A stretch of 64,000 nucleotides of DNA. Source: Kitasatospora sp. GAS204B. GTDB lineage: Bacteria > Actinomycetota > Actinomycetes > Streptomycetales > Streptomycetaceae. A model generated the notes under the pieces. The model was not told the origin of the DNA. It did no database searches and saw nothing but the letters and a program-made list of their open reading frames with translations. Numbering within the stretch: the stretch's first letter is position 1; each line of letters begins with the position of its first letter. The stretch spans positions 1 through 64,000 of the forward strand of contig NZ_JARZAG010000030.1 of the NCBI RefSeq assembly GCF_029892155.1, written 5' to 3'. Below, in pieces: positions 39,130 through 45,426 of this stretch. Made by a program: the position numbers and the translations under genes.

Positions 39130-40452
39130 ATGAGCGCTAGGGCGGAACAGCAGGGTGGCCCGGGCCCGTGGGCCACCTTCGTCGAGTCGCCGCTCGCGGT
39201 GAAGGCGATCCTGGCCGGCGTGGTGATCAACCGTCTCGGTGCCTTCCTCGGCATCTTCCTGGTGCTCTACCTGACCGCCCGGGGCTACTCGGCCGGCCAC
39301 GCCGCGTTCGCGCTCGGCGCCTACGGCTTCGGCGGGGTGGCCGGGGTGGTGGTCGGCGGCGCGTTGGCCAACCGGCTGGGCGCGCGCAACGCCACCGTGC
39401 TGAGCATGACCGGCTCGGCGTTCCTGCTGGTGCTGGTCTACTACGTGCACAGCTACCCGCTGATCATCGGCTCGGTCGTGCTGGTCGGCCTGTTCCAGAC
39501 CATCTACCGGCCCGCCTCGGCCGCGCTGCTCTCCGAACTGACCTCGGACGACCGGCAGGTGATGATCTTCGGGATCTGGCGACTGGGGCTGAACATCGGC
39601 ACCACGCTCTGCCCGCAGCTCGGTTTCGGGCTGTACCGGCTGGGCGGCCACGGGTACGGCATGCTCTTCTGGGGCGAGGCGGCGGTCGCGGTCGGGTACG
39701 CGGTGCTGGCCTTCCTCACCCTGCCGGGCAAGGCGGCGGCCGAGGGCATCCCCCCGGCCGAGGACGTGCCGATGGCCGAGGACGCGCCGTCGGCCGAGCC
39801 GGTCGAGGCCGGCACGGGGCCACCCGCGCCGAAGGAGAGCTACCTGACCGTCCTGCGGGACACCAGGTTCACCCTCTTCCTGGTGGGCGCGCTGGCGAAC
39901 GGCATCATCTACGCGCAGTACCTGTCGACGCTGCCACTGGACATCACCCGTGCCCATGTCGACGTCTTCTGGTACAGCCTGGCGGTCTCGATCAACAGCA
40001 TCGTGGTGATCGTCGTCGAGCTGCCGTTGACCAGGTTCACCCAGCGCCTGCCGGTCAAGCTCACGGTGGGCGCCGGCTTCGCCCTGATCGGCCTCGGTGA
40101 GGCGGGTTACGGCCTGCCGCTGGGCGCCGCGGTGATCATGATCGGCACGCTGGTCTGGACGCTCGGCGAGGTCATCGGCGGACCGGCCTTCTTCGCCTAC
40201 CCTGGTCTGGCCGCCCCACCACGGCTCAAGGCCCGTTACATCGGCAGCTTCCAGCTGATGTTCACCGCAGGCACCGCGATCGGGCCGGTGATCGGCGGCC
40301 TGCTGTTCCAGCAACTGGGCCACGGCGTCTGGCCGGTGGTCGCGGTCTTCGGGATCGTGTCGACCGTCTTCGGGGTGGTCGGCGTCCGGTCGGTCCAGCC
40401 ACCCACGGCGAGCCGGCAGCCGGACCCCGAGCCGGTCAGTGAGGGCGTATGA
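39130..40452 (+). CDS. MFS transporter paired with the ATP-grasp ligase
   Basis: A 440-aa, 12-helix MFS protein. Helix 1 region GVVINRLGAFLGIFLVLYLTARG, loop 2-3 GGALANRLGARNATVLS and a long central cytoplasmic loop with PAEDVPMAEDAPSAEPVEAG. It belongs to the MdtH/YfcJ-like exporter type. It starts 47 bases after the ATP-grasp stop and is almost certainly co-transcribed, so the likely job is exporting or conferring self-resistance to the ligase product. The 3' end carries three tandem 18-bp repeats that include the stop codon. Confidence 0.87.
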   Translation: MSARAEQQGGPGPWATFVESPLAVKAILAGVVINRLGAFLGIFLVLYLTARGYSAGHAAFALGAYGFGGVAGVVVGGALANRLGARNATVLSMTGSAFLLVLVYYVHSYPLIIGSVVLVGLFQTIYRPASAALLSELTSDDRQVMIFGIWRLGLNIGTTLCPQLGFGLYRLGGHGYGMLFWGEAAVAVGYAVLAFLTLPGKAAAEGIPPAEDVPMAEDAPSAEPVEAGTGPPAPKESYLTVLRDTRFTLFLVGALANGIIYAQYLSTLPLDITRAHVDVFWYSLAVSINSIVVIVVELPLTRFTQRLPVKLTVGAGFALIGLGEAGYGLPLGAAVIMIGTLVWTLGEVIGGPAFFAYPGLAAPPRLKARYIGSFQLMFTAGTAIGPVIGGLLFQQLGHGVWPVVAVFGIVSTVFGVVGVRSVQPPTASRQPDPEPVSEGV

Positions 40453-40486
40453 GTCAACGAGGGTGTCCGAGTCAACGAGGGTGTCC
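40433..40486. repeat. 18-bp tandem repeat (x3) across the MFS stop codon
   Basis: Two identical units GAGTCAACGAGGGTGTCC (40451-40468, 40469-40486) follow a degenerate unit CGGTCAGTGAGGGCGTAT (40433-40450) that encodes the last residues of the transporter. The TGA stop (40450-40452) lies at the first junction. Confidence 0.8.
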
Positions 40487-40498
40487 GAGGCGCCGGCG

Positions 40499-40531
40499 GT
40501 TCACCGACGGCGAGTAGGCGGTCCACCGACC
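40499..40531 (+). promoter_or_regulatory. Possible PhoP/AfsR-type repeats upstream of the StrR-like gene
   Basis: GTTCACCGACG (from 40499) and GTCCACCGACC (from 40521) are 22 bases apart, that is two 11-base units with a non-matching unit between. This register is used by PhoP and AfsR at afsS-type promoters. No clear -10 follows, so the assignment is weak. The remainder of 40487-40689 shows nothing else. Confidence 0.3.
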
Positions 40532-40689
40532 GTGAGCAGTCGAGCATTTCGCGACCCTTGGCAGCACAGCCGGCGGTGACCCCGCGCCGGGCGGCTGCCG
40601 GCGGGTCCGCGCCAACGCGTACCGCACACATCGCGGCTCCGCCACATGGAGCCGAACTGGTTCTGGCGACACACGTGCCTGGGGGCGCT

Positions 40690-41802
40690 ATGAGAACGAG
40701 GGATCGGATTCCCGTCGAGTCGATCCGGCCCGGGGAGTCGCCGCGCTTCGGCGCGGAGGACGAGGAGCACATCCGGCGGCTGGCGCAGACCGACGCCGAA
40801 TTACCGCCCATCCTGGTGCACCGCAGCACCATGCGGGTGATCGACGGCATGCACCGGCTGGGGGCGGCCCGGCTCAAGGGTGAACCGACCATCGTCGTCG
40901 AGTACTTCGACGGCACCGAGGCCGCCGCCTACATCCTGGGCGTGCAGGCCAACGTGGCGCACGGACTGCCGCTCTCGCTGGCCGAGCGCAAGGAGGCGGC
41001 CCGCCGGATCGTCGGACTGCAACCGGAGTTGGCCGATCGGGCGGTGGCCCAGCTGACCGGGCTGGCGGCCGGCACGGTCGGCACGATCCGCAAGCTCGCG
41101 GGGGCCGAGGCGGCCCAGCGCGGCAGTCGAGTGGGGCGGGACGGGCGGCTGCGCCCGGTCAACGCCGACGAGGGCCGGCGGCGAGCGGTGGAGGTGATCC
41201 GCGAGTACCCGGACGCCTCACTGCGCGAGATCGCCCAGGCGGCCGGGGTGTCGCTGGGGACGGCGCACGACATCAAGGCCCGGCTGGACCGGGGCGAGGA
41301 CCCGATGCGGCGCGAGTCGGCGCGCGGCGCCCGGGAGTTGACGGCGAGCACGGCGGCGGACGGGGTGACGGGTGAGGCGGACATGGCGCCCGTGCCGGAC
41401 GTAGTGGCCGAACTGGCGCCGGTGGCGGCCGTCCTGGCGGCGATGCGCCCGATCGGGGTGCCCCGCCAGGGCGGCCGGGGGGAGGCGGCCGAGCGACCGG
41501 ACCGGGCCGACCCGCGGGGCCGCTCGGAGCGCTCCGAGCGCTCGGCGCGGCCCGAGCGGCCCGAGCCGTTCGCCGGCCTGGAGACGCTGCGCCGCGACCC
41601 CTCGCTGCGCTTCACCGACCAAGGCCGCGCGCTGCTGATCTGGCTGCACCGACGGCTGGTGGTGGTCGGCGAGGCGGAGACCGAACTGCGCAACATCCCC
41701 ACGCACTTGCTGCCGGTGGTGGCCGATCTGGCGCGGGAGTGCTCGGACAGCTGGCGCGAGCTGTCGATCGAACTGCAGTACCGTGCCCGCCAGATCGGCT
41801 GA
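40690..41802 (+). CDS. StrR-like ParB-domain regulator, with a TTA codon
   Basis: A 370-aa DNA-binding regulator. The ParB N-terminal domain spans about 1-95 (RDRIPVESIRPGESPR, ILVHRSTMRVIDGMHRLGAA with the G-x-x-R motif), an HTH lies at about 98-150 (LSLAERKEAARRIVG, TGLAAGTVGTIRKLAG), and a second HTH at about 175-195 (LREIAQAAGVSLGTAHDIK). A charged linker of Arg/Glu/Pro repeats (RSERSERSARPERPEP) precedes a C-terminal helical domain. This is the StrR/KorB-like architecture of pathway-specific activators. Codon 38 is TTA (40801-40803), the classic bldA switch in such regulators. It lies beside the ATP-grasp/MFS pair and an amidinohydrolase, supporting a small specialised-metabolite locus. 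Confidence 0.85.
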   Translation: MRTRDRIPVESIRPGESPRFGAEDEEHIRRLAQTDAELPPILVHRSTMRVIDGMHRLGAARLKGEPTIVVEYFDGTEAAAYILGVQANVAHGLPLSLAERKEAARRIVGLQPELADRAVAQLTGLAAGTVGTIRKLAGAEAAQRGSRVGRDGRLRPVNADEGRRRAVEVIREYPDASLREIAQAAGVSLGTAHDIKARLDRGEDPMRRESARGARELTASTAADGVTGEADMAPVPDVVAELAPVAAVLAAMRPIGVPRQGGRGEAAERPDRADPRGRSERSERSARPERPEPFAGLETLRRDPSLRFTDQGRALLIWLHRRLVVVGEAETELRNIPTHLLPVVADLARECSDSWRELSIELQYRARQIG

Positions 41803-41885
41803 CCCGGTGGCGCCGGTCCGCTCGCTGATCGGCCATGGCTGCTTCGACGTGCTCCAGTCCACCCGCACCCACCGAGGACTCGACG

Positions 41886-42704
41886 ATGCCTGAGACCGAG
41901 CGCACCGCCCGGCCGCGCCGCCTGCTGATGTGCCGACCGCGGCACTTCGACGTCTGCTACTCGATCAATCCCTGGATGCACCCCGAGAAGCCGGCGGACC
42001 GCAACCTGGCCCAACTCCAGTGGGAGCGGCTGCGGGAGCGCTATGTCTCGCTCGGGCACGCCGTGGAGGTGCTGGAGCCGCTGCCCGGCCTGCCCGACAT
42101 GGTGTTCGCCGCCAACGGTGCCACCGTGCTGGACGGCAAGGTGCTGGGCGCGCGCTTCCGCCACGCCGAGCGGACCGCCGAGGGGCCCGCGTACCTCTCC
42201 TGGTTCGTCCGCAACGGCTACCAGCAGGTGCGGTGGCCGGAGTTCATCAACGAGGGGGAGGGCGACCTGCTCTGCGTCGGACGGCGGATCCTGGCGGGCA
42301 CCGGCTTCCGCACCGACCTGCGGGCACACGCCGAGGCCCAGGAGTACTTCGGCCTGCCGGTCACCTCGCTGACCCTGGTCAACCCGAACCACTACCACCT
42401 GGACACCGCCCTCGCGGTGCTCTCCGACACCGAGATCATGTACTGGCCCGAGGCGTTCACCCCCGGCACCCAGGGCGTGCTGCGCGAGCTCTACCCCGAC
42501 GCGATCCTGGCGACCGCCTCGGACGCGGCCGCCTTCGGGTTGAACGCGTTCTCCGACGGCCGCAACGTCCTGTTGCCGCAGGCCGCCCGGGGGCTGATCG
42601 CCCAGCTCGAGGAGCGCGGCTTCGAGCCGATCGGGGTCGATCTGTCGGAACTGCTCAAGGCCGGCGGCGGCGTGAAGTGCTGCACCCTGGAGCTGAGGCC
42701 CTGA
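41886..42704 (+). CDS. Dimethylargininase / arginine-deiminase superfamily amidinohydrolase
   Basis: A 272-aa beta-propeller enzyme of the guanidino-modifying superfamily. Visible are MCRPRHFDVCYSINPWMHP at the N-terminus, LPDMVFAANGATVLDG (substrate-binding Asp/Asn), LVNPNHYHLDTALAVL with the catalytic His, and a C-terminal GGGVKCCTLEL with the nucleophilic Cys. It would hydrolyse a guanidino compound (dimethylarginine, arginine or a relative) to a ureido compound or ornithine/citrulline type product. ATG 41886 with GAGGA upstream. It follows the StrR-like gene by 83 bases. The role may be arginine-derived precursor supply or general arginine metabolism. Confidence 0.87.
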   Translation: MPETERTARPRRLLMCRPRHFDVCYSINPWMHPEKPADRNLAQLQWERLRERYVSLGHAVEVLEPLPGLPDMVFAANGATVLDGKVLGARFRHAERTAEGPAYLSWFVRNGYQQVRWPEFINEGEGDLLCVGRRILAGTGFRTDLRAHAEAQEYFGLPVTSLTLVNPNHYHLDTALAVLSDTEIMYWPEAFTPGTQGVLRELYPDAILATASDAAAFGLNAFSDGRNVLLPQAARGLIAQLEERGFEPIGVDLSELLKAGGGVKCCTLELRP

Positions 42705-42719
42705 GAAGCTGAAACGGTG

Positions 42720-43508
42720 CTAGAGCCGCACGCCGACCGCGAAGATCCGGCGGAACGGGAACACCGTGCCGTGCGGCCCGGCCGGGTAGGCCTCGCGCAG
42801 TAGCGCGGCGTACTCGGCCGTGAACGCCGCGCGCTCGGCGTCGTCGCCGAGCCGGGTGAGCACCGGGCGCAGCGCCGTCCCCTTGGTCCATTCGAGGACC
42901 GGGTCGGGGCCGGTGAGCAGCGTGCTGTAGGTGGTCTCCCAGACGTCCGCCGTGCAGCCGGCGGCGAGCAGCGCGTCCAGGTACACCTCGGGCCGGTGCA
43001 CGCCGGCCCGGGCCGTGTCCTCGCCGAGCCGCTCGCGCCAGCGGGCGCTGCGGCGCAGCTCGCCGAGCAGCAGGTGGCTGGGCGCCTCGAAGTTGCCCGG
43101 CACCTGGAAGGCGATCACGCCGCCCGGCCGCAGCGCCGCCGCCCAGCGCGGCAGCAGCCCCAGGTGCCCGTCGACCCACTGCAGCGTCGCGTTGGAGGCG
43201 ATCAGGTCGGGCGCGGCCGGTGCCGGGTCGTAGCTCGCGGCGTCGGCCAGCAGGTAGTCCGCGGTCGGCTCGCCCTGCTCGCCGCGCGCGATGGCGAGCA
43301 TCTCGGCGGAGCTGTCGATCCCGGTGATCGCCGCGTCGGGCCAGCGGCGGCGGAGCTCGGCGGTCGAGTTGCCCGGTCCGCAGCCGATGTCGAGCACGGT
43401 GGGCGCGGCGGGCAACTCGGGTACCCGGGCGAGCAGTTCGCGCAATGGGCGGGTGCGCTCGTCGGCGAAACGCAGGTACTGTGCTGGGTCCCAGACGGGG
43501 CTGGTCAT
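42720..43508 (-). CDS. tam: Trans-aconitate 2-methyltransferase
   Basis: A 262-aa SAM-dependent class I methyltransferase. Motif I is VLDIGCGPGNSTAELRRRWP at about residues 38-57, motif II is ITGIDSSAEML, and ASNATLQWVDGHLGLLPRWA is the stretch shared by Tam proteins. PVWDPAQYLRFADERTRP at the N-terminus also matches. Tam methylates trans-aconitate, a by-product that inhibits aconitase. ATG 43508 overlaps the end of a palindrome-rich promoter region shared with the divergent DUF1990 gene. Convergent with the amidinohydrolase (15 bases apart). Confidence 0.9.
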   Translation of the reverse strand: MTSPVWDPAQYLRFADERTRPLRELLARVPELPAAPTVLDIGCGPGNSTAELRRRWPDAAITGIDSSAEMLAIARGEQGEPTADYLLADAASYDPAPAAPDLIASNATLQWVDGHLGLLPRWAAALRPGGVIAFQVPGNFEAPSHLLLGELRRSARWRERLGEDTARAGVHRPEVYLDALLAAGCTADVWETTYSTLLTGPDPVLEWTKGTALRPVLTRLGDDAERAAFTAEYAALLREAYPAGPHGTVFPFRRIFAVGVRL

Positions 43509-43522
43509 GGCATGCTCCCAGT

Positions 43523-43585
43523 TATCTCGATATCAAGATACCTTCTGGAGAGAGCTTGCCGCCGATATATCTTGATGTCAAGAGA
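43523..43585. promoter_or_regulatory. Twin MarR-type palindromes between tam and the DUF1990 gene
   Basis: Site 1 (43523-43540) is TATCTCGATATCAAGATA, an 18-bp palindrome with one mismatch. Site 2 (43568-43585) is TATCTTGATGTCAAGAGA, whose core TCTTGA-TG-TCAAGA is perfect. They share the sequence and sit 45 bp centre to centre, about four helical turns, in the 122-bp divergent promoter region. TATCTTGATATCAAGATA-like palindromes are typical MarR operators. No MarR gene is adjacent. Confidence 0.6.
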
Positions 43586-43630
43586 ACTCGGCTCCTGGGC
43601 GCGCCCGGCGCGGCGCGGCATCATGGGCGC

Positions 43631-44170
43631 ATGACGTTCAGCTACCCCGAGGTCGGGGCGACCGGCCGCCCGGGACCGCTGCCCGCCGGCTACCGGCACC
43701 TGCGCTACCGCGCCCGGCTGGGGCAGGGTCGCGAGCTGTTCGCGGCGGCCGGCGAGCGGGTGTTGAGCTGGCGGATGCATCGGGATGTCGGGGTGCGGGT
43801 GACGGCCACCGCGGCGCGGGCCGCACCCGGTGCCCGGGTGCGGGTGCTGGTCGGGCGCGGGCGGCTGGGGGTGGCCGCGCCGTGCGAGGTCGTCTGGGTG
43901 GCGGACGGGCCGACCCGCCGCGGCTTCGCCTACGGCTCGCTGCCCGGGCATCCGGAGTGCGGGGAGGAGGCGTTCCTGGTCGAGCTGACGGCGGATCAGC
44001 AGGTCTGGTTCAGCGTCACCGCCTTCAGCCGCCCGGCCGCCTGGTACACCCGCCTCGGCTACCCGTTCGCGGTGCTGTTCCAGGAGCTCTACGCCCGCCG
44101 CTGCGCCCGGGTGCTGCGGATCGGCGCGGTCCGGGCGGTGGATGGGGCGGGTCTCAGGACGGCAGGGTGA
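43631..44170 (+). CDS. DUF1990 family protein
   Basis: A 179-aa protein of the DUF1990 family. The N-terminal FSYPEVGATGRPGPLPAGYR, then RARLGQGRELFAAAGERVLSW, FAYGSLPGHPECGEEAFLVE and a C-terminal FQELYARRCARVL fit the family. The fold is predicted as a START/SRPBCC-like beta barrel, and biochemistry is unknown. ATG at 43631. Divergent from tam across a pair of MarR-type palindromes that could repress both. Its 3' end overlaps the methionine aminopeptidase gene by 17 bases in convergent orientation. Confidence 0.82.
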   Translation: MTFSYPEVGATGRPGPLPAGYRHLRYRARLGQGRELFAAAGERVLSWRMHRDVGVRVTATAARAAPGARVRVLVGRGRLGVAAPCEVVWVADGPTRRGFAYGSLPGHPECGEEAFLVELTADQQVWFSVTAFSRPAAWYTRLGYPFAVLFQELYARRCARVLRIGAVRAVDGAGLRTAG

Positions 44171-44924
44171 GGATGCGCGGGCCGTCCTCGGTGATGGCGA
44201 CCGTGTGTTCGGCGTGGGCGCCGCGGCTGCCGTCGTCGGTGAGCAGGGACCAGCCGTCCGGGGCGGTCAGGTAGGTGTCCCGGCCGCCCGCCAGGAACAT
44301 CGGCTCGATGGCCAGCACCATGCCGTGCCGCAGTCGCATCCCGCGCCCGGGGCGGCCGTCGTTCGCCACGTGGGGGTCCTCGTGCATGCTGCGGCCCACG
44401 CCGTGGCCGCCGTAGCCGGCGAGGATGCCGTAGCCCGCGGCGCGGCCCACGCTGCCGACCGCGTGCGAGATGTCGCCGATCCGGGCGCCCACCACGGCGG
44501 CGGCGATGCCCGCCGCCAGCGCGCGCTCGGTGGTCTCGATCAGCGCGAGGTCGGCCGGGCGCGGTGTGCCGACGGTGAAGCTGATCGCCGCGTCGCCGGT
44601 CCAGCCGCCCACCTTGGCCCCGCAGTCGATGCCGACCAGGTCGCCGTCGCGCAGCCGGTAGTCGGTCGGGATGCCGTGCACCACGGCCTCGTTGACCGAG
44701 CTGCAGATCACCCCGGGGAACGGTGTGTCGGCGAAGCTGGGACGGTAGCCGAGGAACGGCGAGTCGGCTCCCGCGGCCCGCAGCACGCCACGCGCCACCT
44801 CGTCCAGCTCCCTGAGCGAGACCCCCACCGCCGCCGCCCGCCGGACGGCGTCGAGCGCGTCGCCGACGACGCGCCCGGCCTCTCGCATGGCGTCCAGCGC
44901 CGCGTCCGTCTTGATCTCCACCAT
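44154..44924 (-). CDS. map: Methionine aminopeptidase, type I
   Basis: A 256-aa dinuclear metal peptidase that removes the initiator methionine from new proteins. The five metal ligands are present in GIDCGAKVGGWTGDAA (two Asp), GGHGVGRSMHEDP (His), MVLAIEPMFL (Glu) and SRGAHAEHTVAI (Glu). ATG 44924 with GGGAGG 9 bases upstream; an upstream in-frame start would add a poorly conserved MEQGSG tail. Streptomycetes usually carry more than one map gene; this copy, standing next to a divergent XRE gene rather than in the ribosomal-protein operon, is an accessory copy. Confidence 0.93.
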   Translation of the reverse strand: MVEIKTDAALDAMREAGRVVGDALDAVRRAAAVGVSLRELDEVARGVLRAAGADSPFLGYRPSFADTPFPGVICSSVNEAVVHGIPTDYRLRDGDLVGIDCGAKVGGWTGDAAISFTVGTPRPADLALIETTERALAAGIAAAVVGARIGDISHAVGSVGRAAGYGILAGYGGHGVGRSMHEDPHVANDGRPGRGMRLRHGMVLAIEPMFLAGGRDTYLTAPDGWSLLTDDGSRGAHAEHTVAITEDGPRILTLPS

Positions 44925-44959
44925 GGCCGACAGCCTCCCTGAGCCCTGCTCCAATTCTT

Positions 44960-45005
44960 ATACCGGTATTTGTATCACGGTCGCGGTGGGTGCGGGAGCT
45001 AGAAT
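44960..45005. promoter_or_regulatory. Operator-like palindrome and leaderless promoter between map and xre
   Basis: ATACCGGTAT (44960-44969) is a perfect palindrome followed by TTTGTATCA, a related half-site. TAGAAT (45000-45005) ends 6 bases before the XRE ATG at 45012, consistent with a leaderless xre mRNA. The palindrome sits in the divergent map promoter, a natural target for the XRE protein. Confidence 0.5.
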
Positions 45006-45011
45006 CACGGC

Positions 45012-45287
45012 ATGGTGCGCACTCCTCTCACAGCGCTGGAACGCCAACGCGGCGAACAGCTCGGCACGCTCCTCCGGCAGGCCCGGGGCGGGCGCAGCAT
45101 GGTCGAGGTCGCGGCGCAGGCCGGCCTGTCGGCCGAGACGCTGCGCAAGATCGAGACCGGTCGGGCGCCGACCCCGGCCTTCTTCACGGTGGTCGCGCTC
45201 GCCGGGGCGCTGGGCCTGTCGCTGGACGAGATCGCGGAGCTCTGCGCGCCGGTCGCGCCGGGGGACACCGAGCTGCTCTCGGCGTGA
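45012..45287 (+). CDS. Small XRE-type HTH regulator
   Basis: A 91-aa protein that is almost entirely a Cro/C1-type helix-turn-helix: ALERQRGEQLGTLLRQARGG, MVEVAAQAGLSAETLRKIET, GRAPTPAFFTVVALAGALGL. ATG 45012, probably leaderless. It is divergent from map with a palindrome between, so autoregulation and map control are the likely roles. The following 139 bases (45288-45426) show nothing recognisable. Confidence 0.87.
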   Translation: MVRTPLTALERQRGEQLGTLLRQARGGRSMVEVAAQAGLSAETLRKIETGRAPTPAFFTVVALAGALGLSLDEIAELCAPVAPGDTELLSA

Positions 45288-45426
45288 CGGAGGTCGGCGG
45301 GGCGGGATCGCCCGGCCGGCCGCTGCGGATCAGGTCGGGGGCGCGATGAACGCCGCGCCGACGGGCCGTCAGGTGCGGGCCCGCGCTCGGACACCGTAGG
45401 CGACGGCGCCGAGCGCGAGCACCGCC

